Part shown: positions 1 through 8,533 of the stretch, piece after piece
Layout of the letters: every line of letters begins with the position of its first letter
Numbering within the stretch: position 1 is the first letter of the stretch
Source: Gammaproteobacteria bacterium
GTDB taxonomy: Bacteria; Pseudomonadota; Gammaproteobacteria; Xanthomonadales; SZUA-36
DNA length: 64,000 nt
NCBI GenBank assembly: GCA_021772915.1
Contig: JAJFLB010000026.1
Location: 79,279-143,278 of the forward strand
Reading direction: 5' to 3'
Notes under the pieces: generated by a model
Seen by the model: the letters and a program-made list of their open reading frames with translations, nothing else
The model's database searches: none
Told to the model about the DNA's origin: nothing
Translations under genes and position numbers: made by a program

Positions 1-2
1 TC

Positions 3-1664
3 GAAGCCAATCTTTCGGTACAGGCGTTTGACTCGAATTGTCTTAGCCGTATGGAGTCCGAAGCGCAGGAAGTCTATGCAAAGGCCCGTAAAGCCGCCCA
101 TCTGTGTGATAGCGAAATTGCACTGACAGGTATATTGCCAACCCTTACGAAAAAAAACCTCGGTCTGGATTCCATGGTGCCGACATCGCGCTATTACGCA
201 CTGAACGATGCCATCATGGCGCTACGCGGCGACGACTTACAGTTCACCATCAATGGCATAGACCAGCTGACCGTCTGCCACGATAACCTTATGCTGGAGG
301 CCTGCAATACCAGTTTCCAGGTGCATTTTCAGGTCAGTCCTGACAATTTTGCGCGTTACTACAACATCGCCCAAACGGTAACCGGCCCCTTGTTGGCCGC
401 CGCGGTCAACTCGCCGGTACTGCTGGGCAAGCGTTTATGGCATGAAACGCGGATTTCCGTTTTTGAGTATTCTGTCGACGCCCGTTCGGCAACGCATCAG
501 ACCCGTGGCCTGAAACCCAGGGTGCATTTTGGTGATCACTGGGTTGACCAGTCCGTGACTGAAATATTCAAGGAAGATATCGCGCGTTTCCGGGTGATTC
601 TGACAACCGAAACCGAAACCGACCCGGTAGCCATGGTGGAGCAAGGGATTGCGCCTAAACTGAAGGCGCTGTGTCTGCATAACGGAACTGTTTATCGCTG
701 GAACCGGCCCTGCTACGGCGTACATGGGGGCGTGCCGCACTTGAGAATCGAAAACCGTGTTATCCCCTCCGGCCCCACGGTTCTTGATGAAATTGCCAAC
801 ACGGCGTTTTTTATCGGCATGATGGCCGGAATGGGAGACGAAGTTGACGATGTGCGTGAGCTAATTCGCTTTGAGGAAGTTAAAGCCAACTTCATGGCGG
901 CTGCGAGGGATGGTATTCGTGCACAAATGAACTGGTTTGGCGACACCCACATGCCGGCCAGGGAGTTGATCCTCGAGCAGTTATTGCCACTTGCGGAAAA
1001 AGGATTGCGGAGCGCCAACGTCGACCAACCGGACATTGACCGCTATCTTGGGGTGATGAGGGACCGTGTGACCACCCGCAGAACTGGTGCGCGGTGGGCA
1101 TTGGAGTCACTGAGTGACATGCAGGACCGCGGCACCAATGACCAGCGTTTACGCAGTCTGGTTGCCAGTATGGTCAAACAGCAATCAAGCGGACGTCCGA
1201 TATCAGAGTGGGAATTGGCCGAATTCAGTGAAACCCTGGACTGGCGGGCAAGTTATCTCAAAGTATCGCAGTTCATGGCCACGGACCTGTTTACCGTGCG
1301 CCCGGAAGATATCGTAGACTTCGCCGCAACCCTCATGGACTGGCGACATGTCAGACATGTTCCGGTAGAGGGTGATGACGGCGAGCTTGTGGGTCTGGTC
1401 ACTCACCGTGCCTTGCTGCGACTGGTAGCCACCGGACGGGGGGGCGAATCGCAAAAGGTCACGGTTGACGAAATCATGAGGCGGGATCCTGTCACCGTGA
1501 CCTCAGATACCTCTACGGTAAGGGCTATACGTCTGATGCGTGAAGAACAGGTATCCTGCCTGCCGGTAGTTGATGAAGGCAAACTGGTTGGTTTGATCAC
1601 TGAACATGACCTGATCATAGTTTCCTCCTACTTACTGGAGCGTTATCTGGACGAAGGGGAATAA
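3..1664 (+). CDS. GCS2-like (glutamate-cysteine ligase family) protein with C-terminal CBS pair, 5' end missing
   Basis: The reading frame is open to the left edge (codons before the first in-window ATG at 51 read on without a stop), so the true start lies outside the window. The visible ~550 residues split into two parts. The first ~370 residues resemble the carboxylate-amine ligase/GCS2 family, with conserved stretches such as VHGGVPHLRIENRV and WALESLSDM. The last ~125 residues are a tandem pair of CBS domains (SQFMATDLFTVRPEDIVDF and DEIMRRDPVTVTSDT, each followed by an LVGL(V/I)T strand). CBS pairs usually bind adenine nucleotides and regulate a linked enzyme. The substrate cannot be read from the sequence; glutathione-like gamma-glutamyl ligation is the family precedent. 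The next gene starts 7 nt after the stop, so the two are probably cotranscribed. Confidence 0.75.
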   Translation, partial: EANLSVQAFDSNCLSRMESEAQEVYAKARKAAHLCDSEIALTGILPTLTKKNLGLDSMVPTSRYYALNDAIMALRGDDLQFTINGIDQLTVCHDNLMLEACNTSFQVHFQVSPDNFARYYNIAQTVTGPLLAAAVNSPVLLGKRLWHETRISVFEYSVDARSATHQTRGLKPRVHFGDHWVDQSVTEIFKEDIARFRVILTTETETDPVAMVEQGIAPKLKALCLHNGTVYRWNRPCYGVHGGVPHLRIENRVIPSGPTVLDEIANTAFFIGMMAGMGDEVDDVRELIRFEEVKANFMAAARDGIRAQMNWFGDTHMPARELILEQLLPLAEKGLRSANVDQPDIDRYLGVMRDRVTTRRTGARWALESLSDMQDRGTNDQRLRSLVASMVKQQSSGRPISEWELAEFSETLDWRASYLKVSQFMATDLFTVRPEDIVDFAATLMDWRHVRHVPVEGDDGELVGLVTHRALLRLVATGRGGESQKVTVDEIMRRDPVTVTSDTSTVRAIRLMREEQVSCLPVVDEGKLVGLITEHDLIIVSSYLLERYLDEGE

Positions 1665-1671
1665 AAGGCAG

Positions 1672-2109
1672 GTGAGAGCACCCGGCCTCGTTTTGGCGGT
1701 CCTGCTGTTGGTGGCCTGCGCCGGAAATCTCAGTACTGAGCAACAAATAATCGCTTCCTTGCACAGCATGGAAGAGGCGGCGGAAAGTGGCCGGCCATTT
1801 GGTTTTATGGAACATGTGGCAGATGAGTTCAGTGCTCAAAAAGGGTCGATGAACCGTAAGGAGTTTCACCGATTCCTGCTTGTTCAGATTAACAAAAACC
1901 GGCGTTTACACGCGCAATTCCTGCCCATTTACGTCAAAGAAACAGACCCGGACCGTGCATCGGCCCGGTTCCGACTGCTCGTTACCGGTGGGAGTGGCCT
2001 GCTGCCTGAACGCGGACAAATATATGCGGTTGAGACAGGCTGGAAACGTGTTGGTGGTGAGTGGCTTTTGTTGACCGCAAACTGGCAGCCGGTACAGTTC
2101 GACCTATAG
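1672..2109 (+). CDS. Small lipoprotein, possibly NTF2/SnoaL-like fold
   Basis: This 145-residue product starts at GTG 1672, right behind the CBS-domain gene. The N-terminus is a lipoprotein signal peptide, MRAPGLVLAVLLLVACAGN, with lipobox LVAC and the lipidated Cys at residue 16. The mature part alternates helices and strands and ends in a W-K-R-V-G-G-E-W-L-L-L pattern. That pattern is common in small alpha+beta-barrel (NTF2-like) domains, but the fold is inferred, not recognised with certainty. It should be anchored in the periplasmic leaflet of a membrane. The 7-nt spacing suggests translational coupling to the upstream gene. No enzymatic residues are evident. Confidence 0.7.
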   Translation: MRAPGLVLAVLLLVACAGNLSTEQQIIASLHSMEEAAESGRPFGFMEHVADEFSAQKGSMNRKEFHRFLLVQINKNRRLHAQFLPIYVKETDPDRASARFRLLVTGGSGLLPERGQIYAVETGWKRVGGEWLLLTANWQPVQFDL

Positions 2110-2166
2110 ACAGGGCATCAAGGGTCCATTACCGGTTTTTGAGAAAGCCTTTGCTACAATCGGTGA

Positions 2167-5100
2167 ATGGCTGAGCATATTGTGAAGACTTGTTTACCTG
2201 AGCTGTTCCATCCCGCAGTCCATGCCTGGTTTGCGCAGGCTTTCCCGGAGCCGACGCCGGTACAGACTGCTGCTTGGCCAAAAATTGCGACAACGCAACG
2301 GGTACTGATTGCAGCACCTACTGGAAGTGGTAAGACCCTTGCCGCATTCTTGGGTGCTATCAATAGTCTCGTATTGCAAAGCCGCCACGGTTTGTTGGAA
2401 GACCGGGTGCAGGTTTTGTACATCTCACCTCTCAAGGCCCTTTCAAATGACGTAGAAAAGAACCTGCGAGAACCCTTGCAAGGTATCGCGGATGAGTTGG
2501 CCGCCGACGGAGAATCACCGCACAACATCCGTGCGGCAGTCAGAACGGGGGACACACCCGCAGGTGAGCGTGCAAAGATGGCCAGACGGCCGCCGCACAT
2601 TCTGGTCACCACACCGGAGTCACTTTATTTGCTCTTGACGTCGGAATCGGGCAGAAACATGCTCGCTGGGGTCTCCACGCTGATCGTGGATGAAATTCAT
2701 GCACTGGCAGGTAACAAGCGTGGTAGTCATTTATCGCTGTCACTGGCAAGACTGGACGCCCTGTGTGGATCTCAACCGGCGCGGATTGGTCTTTCCGCCA
2801 CCCAAAAACCCATTGCCAGGATTGCAGATTATCTTTCTGGCGGTCTGGAGTGCACCATTGTGGATACCGGACACAAGCGGCACATGGATGTCTGTCTGGA
2901 GTTGCCGGACTCACCCCTGACACCGGTGTTGTCAAACGAGGTCTGGGAAGAGCTTTACGATCGACTGATGACTTACATCGTGGCGCATAAAACCACCCTG
3001 ATATTCGTTAATACCCGTCGTCTTGCAGAACGTCTGGCCCGGCACCTGGCCGAGCGTTTGGCCAGTCAGTATGATGGCGATGCCGTCACGGCCCATCATG
3101 GCAGTCTGTCACGCAAGCACCGCCTGGAAGCGGAGCAGGCGCTCAAGTCCGGTCAATTGAAAGCGCTGGTGGCCACAGCCTCCCTGGAACTGGGTATCGA
3201 TATCGGTCACGTGGATCTGGTATGCCAGATGGGTACACCGGGTAGTATTGCGGCGTTACTGCAACGCATCGGTAGATCCGGTCACGGTGTGGGTGATACC
3301 CCCAAAGGACGTTTGTTTCCACTCAGCCGGGATGACCTGGTGGAGTGTGTGGCCCTGCAAATGGCACTCGAGACAGGCGCGCTTGATGCCATAGTCATAC
3401 CCACCGCACCAGTTGATGTTTTGGCCCAGCAAGTAGTGGCAGAAGTGGCAGCACGGGACTGGCAGGTCGACAAGCTCCATGCGGTCGTACGCACCGCCTG
3501 GCCGTATCACAGTTTGGAGAAGAAGAACTTTCTTGCTGTTGTTCGAATGCTGGCGGACGGATATTCAACACGCCGGGGTAGACGCTCGGCGCTGGTGTTT
3601 TACGATGCCATCAATGGGCAACTACGGGGCCGGCCCGCAGCCCGTTTAACGGCACTGCAAAATGGCGGTGCCATTCCTGATCACTTTGATTATGAAGTCA
3701 TCATGCTCCCACAGGGCCATCGCATCGGAACCCTGAATGAGGATTTCGCCTTCGAGAGCATTCCGGGTGATATTTTCCAACTCGGCAACACCAGTTATCG
3801 CATGCTCAAAATAGAACAGGGCAGGGTGCTGGTCGAGGACGCACACGGCCAGCCACCCAACATTCCTTTCTGGACTGGTGACAAACCCGGGCGCAGTGAT
3901 GAATTGTCAGAGGCCGTATCCGGTCTGCGCGCTGAGATTGAGCAGGGACTCAAGGAACAGGACCCGGTTGCGGTCATTGAAAATCTTTGTGACCGGGGCG
4001 TTGCGCGTATCGCGGCCACACAACTTGTCGATTACCTGCACGCCTCCCTGCTGGCTCTGGGTTGTCTACCCACTCAGAGAAAAATAGTCATGGAACGGTT
4101 TTTCGACGACTCCGGCGATATGCACCTGGTCGTTCATGCACCATTTGGCTCACGTCTCATGCGTGCCTGGGGTCTGGCTCTGCGCAAGAGATTCTGTCGA
4201 CAGTTCAATTTCGAACTGCAGGCGTCGGCGCTGGAAGACTCGTTGATTCTGTCGCTGGGGGAAACACACAGTTTCGAACTGGGTGATGTGGCCGCTTACC
4301 TGAAGCCAGAAACGGTACGTGATGTGCTGGTTCAGGCTTTACTGGATGCACCCATGTTCGAGCTACGTTGGCGTTGGAATGCCACCATAGCCCTGGCCGT
4401 ACAGCGAATGCGCAATGGCAAGCGACTCCCACCCCAGTGGCAAAGAAATCAGGCCGAGGACCTGGTCGCGGTGGTCTTTCCTGACCAAATTGCCTGTCTC
4501 GAAAATATTCGTGGCGCACGCGAGATTCCTGACCACCCGCTGGTCAACCAGACCATTACTGATTGCCTGACGGATACGATGGATATCGTGGGCCTGGAGG
4601 GCCTGTTGACCCAAATTGTCACTGGCGATGTTGAGGTGCATTGTCTTGATCTCGTTGGACCATCCCCCATGTCACGCGAAATCGTTAACGCACGCCCCTA
4701 TGCGTTTCTCGATGACGGGGAAGCCGAAAACCGCCGCACCCGGGCCGTCAGCTACGAGGCTGATGATCTGTCTTCTGCGGCAACTTTAAGCATCATCAGC
4801 GTTGCAGCACGGACACAAGTCGGGGAAGAGGCCTGGATTCAGCCCCGAAATGCAGATGAATTGCATGATGGCCTGTTGCAACTGGGCTTTTTGACGCAGT
4901 CAGAGTTTACCAGCGGCAATTCCAGCTCAGGAATATCCGGCAATGCCGAACTGTGGGGTGGTTGGTTTTCTGCACTGGTGGACGAATTTCGCGTTTGCAG
5001 CATCGTCACAGAGAAAAACGGGCAGGGCGAGGTGGGACGTTGGTGGGTGGCCGCTGAAAGACTGCCGGAATGGCTGGCGATACATCCTGATTCCGAATTC

Positions 5101-6516
5101 TCTCCCGATCCGACTGCCATGCTGCCAGATTCACCCGTGTTTGAGCAGAAAGTAGCCCTCGCCACACTGCTCAGGAGCCGTCTGATCGGGCTGGGGCCCA
5201 TAAACCGGTCCCAGCTGGCTGATGATTTTGGAATGGACGAAGACACCATCCAGCGTGCACTGCAGGGTGTACAAAACGAGGGCTTTGCCATCCTTATGCA
5301 AGATGCCGCGACTGATAGCCTGTGGTGCGAGCGACGTTTGCTGGCCAGAATACACCGCTACAGCCGTGAACAACGACGTCGTGCAATCAAACCCGTATCC
5401 CCCGCTACGTACATGAACTTCCTGGTTCAATGGCACGGCATGGATGAAGCGGGTAACGACCTGGATCAGGCGCTCTCCTTGCTGCAAGGCTGGGCAGCAC
5501 CGGCCGGCATGTGGGAGCATGCATTGCTGACTTCACGGTGCAAGGATTATTTCCCCGCGCAACTGGACCAGCGTTTTCTGAGCGGGCAGCTGGCCTGGTT
5601 TCGGCCTCTATCTGCAACCGAGCAAACGAGCACGATCGTCTCGGCCACACCACTTGCCATCGTGTCGCGAGCCAGTATGAGTGATTGGTTAACAAGGCAC
5701 CCGGCCATCGATACTATTTCAAGCTCCCAAGCCTGTGCAGTGTTGGACTTACTTGAAAAGCACGGTGCCATGTTCGCGTCCGACCTCGAACAGGAATCGG
5801 GTCTACTGGGCCCGCAACTGGAGCAGGCTCTAAAAACCCTGATCGCAGCTGGAGCCATCACATCAGATGCCTTCTCTCCTGTGCGGTGGTTGCTGCGGCC
5901 CGAGACACAAAAACTGCGTCACTCGAGGATGGCAAAGCGGCATGCAGTTAATTTACCAGTCGGGCGCTGGAGTGTTCCAGCCAGGGGTATCAACAAAGAC
6001 CAGACTGCTGGGGCAGCAAGTAACGGGCAACAAAAGCTGGCCGTCATTTGCCAAGCCCTGTTGCGCCGCTACGGTGTCGTTTTCCGTGCAGTCATTCAAA
6101 GAGAGCCACTGTTACCCCCGTGGCGTGATTTGTTGAACTATTTGAGAAGAATGGAAGACCGTGGAGAAGTCCGTGGCGGTCGGTTTGTGGATGGCTTTTC
6201 CGGTGAACAATTTGCGTTGCCCGAAGCGCTGGGCTTACTCCGCCAACCTGCAGCATCCAGTGGCAAGCCCATATTCACCGTTATCAGTGCCTGTGACCCT
6301 TTAAATCTGGGTGGATTAATAACACCCGGTGTAAAAACTCCGGCAACTCCGGGCAACCGTATATTGCTGGAGAATGGCTTACCAGTGGCCCGGGCATTAG
6401 GTGGGGAGTTGGACGAATTTGCGGGGATAAATATGCAGGCCAGTCGTGAGGCCAGACATCGGCTTCTGGTCGTGAGACCTTGGCCCACTTCTACCGTCAG
6501 AAAACCTGCGGGTTAA
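2167..6516 (+). CDS. lhr: Large ATP-dependent helicase Lhr
   Basis: This 1449-residue superfamily-2 helicase has the length of full bacterial Lhr (about 1500 residues). Motifs appear in order: a Q-like motif near PTPVQTAAWP, Walker A APTGSGKT (~residues 50-57), motif Ib TTPESLY, DEIH box VDEIHALAG (~175), motif III LSAT, and motifs V-VI with SLELGIDIG and LLQRIGRSGH (~340-380). The Lhr-specific winged-helix and beta-barrel core and the long C-terminal extension follow. Lhr acts on DNA and RNA-DNA hybrids and is linked to DNA repair. The ATG at 2167 is preceded by only a weak ribosome site. A short AT-rich hairpin (6513-6529) overlaps the stop codon. The gene appears to be its own transcription unit. 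Confidence 0.93.
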   Translation: MAEHIVKTCLPELFHPAVHAWFAQAFPEPTPVQTAAWPKIATTQRVLIAAPTGSGKTLAAFLGAINSLVLQSRHGLLEDRVQVLYISPLKALSNDVEKNLREPLQGIADELAADGESPHNIRAAVRTGDTPAGERAKMARRPPHILVTTPESLYLLLTSESGRNMLAGVSTLIVDEIHALAGNKRGSHLSLSLARLDALCGSQPARIGLSATQKPIARIADYLSGGLECTIVDTGHKRHMDVCLELPDSPLTPVLSNEVWEELYDRLMTYIVAHKTTLIFVNTRRLAERLARHLAERLASQYDGDAVTAHHGSLSRKHRLEAEQALKSGQLKALVATASLELGIDIGHVDLVCQMGTPGSIAALLQRIGRSGHGVGDTPKGRLFPLSRDDLVECVALQMALETGALDAIVIPTAPVDVLAQQVVAEVAARDWQVDKLHAVVRTAWPYHSLEKKNFLAVVRMLADGYSTRRGRRSALVFYDAINGQLRGRPAARLTALQNGGAIPDHFDYEVIMLPQGHRIGTLNEDFAFESIPGDIFQLGNTSYRMLKIEQGRVLVEDAHGQPPNIPFWTGDKPGRSDELSEAVSGLRAEIEQGLKEQDPVAVIENLCDRGVARIAATQLVDYLHASLLALGCLPTQRKIVMERFFDDSGDMHLVVHAPFGSRLMRAWGLALRKRFCRQFNFELQASALEDSLILSLGETHSFELGDVAAYLKPETVRDVLVQALLDAPMFELRWRWNATIALAVQRMRNGKRLPPQWQRNQAEDLVAVVFPDQIACLENIRGAREIPDHPLVNQTITDCLTDTMDIVGLEGLLTQIVTGDVEVHCLDLVGPSPMSREIVNARPYAFLDDGEAENRRTRAVSYEADDLSSAATLSIISVAARTQVGEEAWIQPRNADELHDGLLQLGFLTQSEFTSGNSSSGISGNAELWGGWFSALVDEFRVCSIVTEKNGQGEVGRWWVAAERLPEWLAIHPDSEFSPDPTAMLPDSPVFEQKVALATLLRSRLIGLGPINRSQLADDFGMDEDTIQRALQGVQNEGFAILMQDAATDSLWCERRLLARIHRYSREQRRRAIKPVSPATYMNFLVQWHGMDEAGNDLDQALSLLQGWAAPAGMWEHALLTSRCKDYFPAQLDQRFLSGQLAWFRPLSATEQTSTIVSATPLAIVSRASMSDWLTRHPAIDTISSSQACAVLDLLEKHGAMFASDLEQESGLLGPQLEQALKTLIAAGAITSDAFSPVRWLLRPETQKLRHSRMAKRHAVNLPVGRWSVPARGINKDQTAGAASNGQQKLAVICQALLRRYGVVFRAVIQREPLLPPWRDLLNYLRRMEDRGEVRGGRFVDGFSGEQFALPEALGLLRQPAASSGKPIFTVISACDPLNLGGLITPGVKTPATPGNRILLENGLPVARALGGELDEFAGINMQASREARHRLLVVRPWPTSTVRKPAG

Positions 6517-6989
6517 CTTTGCCAGTTAAGATGACGTGACGCGCTGTTGTATCCGGTGGGTGCTACAGTTTTGGATCGCGTTTACCGAGTGCCTTGTCCA
6601 TCGCTTCGCTATCCAGCGCCATGAGCCCGTCAACGCAGTGCAGGGGCTGGCTCGTGCGCGTCAGGATTAACCTGATACTCACGCAAACCTGCGTCGCGTA
6701 TGGCAGCTACTTCACCCGCTGTTTCCAGGTCAGCCAGTTTTTGGTAGTAACCACAAGGTATGCGCATCATACGGCTCCGTCGCTACGATTGTATTCAGCA
6801 GGTTTTCGCGTTAATGACCGAAAACGCCCGCTCTGGCATTAAAATAAAACCCGGAACCGGTTCCTGCCAGTGGGGTGGAGAGCAGATGGACGCTGACCTG
6901 GCGGGTTTGTGTATGTTGCAGTTGGAGTGAAGCGATAATCGGTACAAGTCCCGATCAAAATGTGGGCTTCATTCTCTTCGGTTTCGTAT
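6517..6989. other. Gene-free stretch containing a probable decayed gene
   Basis: No intact gene is found between lhr and the enoyl-CoA hydratase gene. The minus strand of roughly 6563-6839 holds protein-like segments in different frames, described separately as a pseudogene. The rest (6840-6989) shows nothing I can name. Confidence 0.5.
6563..6782 (-). pseudogene. Frameshifted gene remnant, family not recognised
   Basis: On the minus strand a protein-like segment runs from 6782 (MMRIPCGYYQKLADLETAG, then EVAAIRDAGLREYQVNPDA) to a TGA at 6630-6632. It is followed in another frame by MALDSEAMDKALGKRDPKL and a TAG at 6563-6565. The two join by a single-base shift between about 6622 and 6640. 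A further frame upstream (MPERAFSVINAKTC from 6839) also looks coding and ends in a stop. Together they look like the C-terminal ~85 codons of a gene broken at two or more places. I do not recognise the parent family. Confidence 0.4.
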
Positions 6990-7832
6990 TTACCACTTCT
7001 TCCGTTCGAGGTATGCCACTTTTTCCTCGGGGTTTAATTGGCTTTTTACCGATTTTTGTTGGTTTTTACCCAACAAAATCCTAATTTGGTAGTAGCTTTC
7101 CCTTGCGAGCATCAACCACTCCGCTTTTAGCCAGTTTTGGTGATAAAGTTTCTTCACGGCGGCAACCGCATCGGGGGAGCGATCCGTGATTTGCCCAACC
7201 AGCTGCATTGCCTGTTGCAGCGGGTCGTTACTTACATGGCTAACCAGTCCATAGTCCAAAGCAGCCTCTGCTGAAATGACTTCAGCGGTCATTACCAATT
7301 TCAAGGCAATATCTTTCGGGAGCAGTTCTCGCAGCGCCAAATTTGCGCCCATGTCCGGGATCAATCCCCATTTGCCTTCCATGATGGAAAATGAAGCAGC
7401 AGGCGTGGCAATTCGAAAATCACCACCGAGTGCGATTTGTAAACCGCCACCCCAACAGCGTCCCTGGATCACCATGATCACTGGCACAGGGATTTTTCGC
7501 CAGTTGCAGGATACCCGTTGTGCCAAATTAGCCCGACCCGGCAACCACTTCCATAATAACGACAACGCAGAAGATTTTTGACTCATTACGGACTTGAGAT
7601 CCAGCCCGGTGCAAAAGTCTTCGCCTTTTGCCTGCACAATGACCGCCCTGATTGACCGGTTTTGCCTTAGTCGACGGGAGATCTTGTCAATGGTTCTAAA
7701 CATCAACATATCCAGAGCATTTCGTTTTTCAGCGCGGTTGAGAGTAACAAAGGCCAGGTGGTTCGAAATTTGCAGGGTAACGCATTCCTTATTCATCGTT
7801 ATATCCGTTTCAGCTTGATTGAGGCTGTCCAT
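6990..7832 (-). CDS. Enoyl-CoA hydratase/isomerase (crotonase) family protein
   Basis: This 280-residue crotonase-fold protein should act on CoA thioesters in the cytoplasm. Family landmarks are LNRAEKRNALDMLMF near residue 31-45, the first oxyanion-hole segment GEDFCTGLDLKS, and the second GRCWGGGLQIALGGDFRIAT (~residues 127-146) followed by FSIMEGKWGLIPDMG. The usual catalytic Glu of hydratases (in the segment after GGG) is not in the standard place, while an acidic ME-GKWGL-PD segment is present, so isomerase or hydrolase activity is as likely as hydration. Start ATG 7832 is used; ATG 7796 (MNKECVTLQIS) is a good alternative that matches the usual family N-terminus. It is next to, but oriented with, the two-component genes upstream, 24 nt after baeR. 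Confidence 0.85.
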   Translation of the reverse strand: MDSLNQAETDITMNKECVTLQISNHLAFVTLNRAEKRNALDMLMFRTIDKISRRLRQNRSIRAVIVQAKGEDFCTGLDLKSVMSQKSSALSLLWKWLPGRANLAQRVSCNWRKIPVPVIMVIQGRCWGGGLQIALGGDFRIATPAASFSIMEGKWGLIPDMGANLALRELLPKDIALKLVMTAEVISAEAALDYGLVSHVSNDPLQQAMQLVGQITDRSPDAVAAVKKLYHQNWLKAEWLMLARESYYQIRILLGKNQQKSVKSQLNPEEKVAYLERKKW

Positions 7833-7856
7833 CCACGTTCTCGTTGTTTGTACAGG

Positions 7857-8531
7857 TCAAACAACTAAACGGTAACCGACACCATACACGGATTCGATGA
7901 TTTCCTCTTTGGGACTGGCCATGGCCAGTTTCTGACGCAGATTCTTGACATGGGTATCCACGGTGCGGTCACTGACGACACGGTAGTCTTTGTAGATCAC
8001 GTTAATCAACTGGTCACGTGAAAATACCTGCCCGGGGTGTTGGGTTAGATAACTAAGTAACTCGAATTCCACCGGGGTGAGTGTCAGAGTCTGGCCGTTC
8101 AGGCTTGCGACCCGGCGCCCACTGTCGGTGACCAGACCGCCGGGCAGTTGCAGCGTACCGCTGGCACGGCGCAGTACCGCCTTGACCCGTGCCACCACTT
8201 CCCGAGGGCTGAAGGGTTTGCAGATATAGTCATCAGCACCCAACTCAAGACCGAGCAAACGGTCAATTTCCTCAACCAGTGCGGTGATCATGATAACGGG
8301 CAGGCTACCGCGTGCCCGGATGGCCTTACACACCTCCAGGCCGTCCATACCCGGTAGCATAAGATCCAGCAACACCAGGTCTGGCGGTGTTGCATCGATT
8401 GCCTCCATGACTTCATCCCCACGATTTACCCAACAGGTTTGGTAGCCACCGGTTTTTTCCAGGTAATCACGCAGAAGTGTCGCAATTTTTTCCTCGTCCT
8501 CGACAATCAATATGGTGGCTTGCTCTGTCAT
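7857..8531 (-). CDS. baeR: Response regulator BaeR-like (OmpR/PhoB family)
   Basis: This 224-residue response regulator has a receiver domain (residues ~5-117) with acidic pocket EDE, phospho-acceptor Asp in LVLLDLMLPGMDGL, the switch Thr in MITA and Lys in ICKPFSPREV. A winged-helix DNA-binding domain (~130-224) follows, with LTPVEFELLSYL and the recognition helix DRTVDTHVKNLRQKL. The stretches EEIDRLLGLELGADDYICKP and DYRVVSDRTVD are close to E. coli BaeR, which controls envelope-stress genes such as spy and mdtABC. The gene starts 2 nt after the stop of its partner kinase. A BaeR-box-like site lies upstream of the operon, suggesting autoregulation. Confidence 0.85.
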   Translation of the reverse strand: MTEQATILIVEDEEKIATLLRDYLEKTGGYQTCWVNRGDEVMEAIDATPPDLVLLDLMLPGMDGLEVCKAIRARGSLPVIMITALVEEIDRLLGLELGADDYICKPFSPREVVARVKAVLRRASGTLQLPGGLVTDSGRRVASLNGQTLTLTPVEFELLSYLTQHPGQVFSRDQLINVIYKDYRVVSDRTVDTHVKNLRQKLAMASPKEEIIESVYGVGYRLVV

Positions 8532-8533
8532 GC

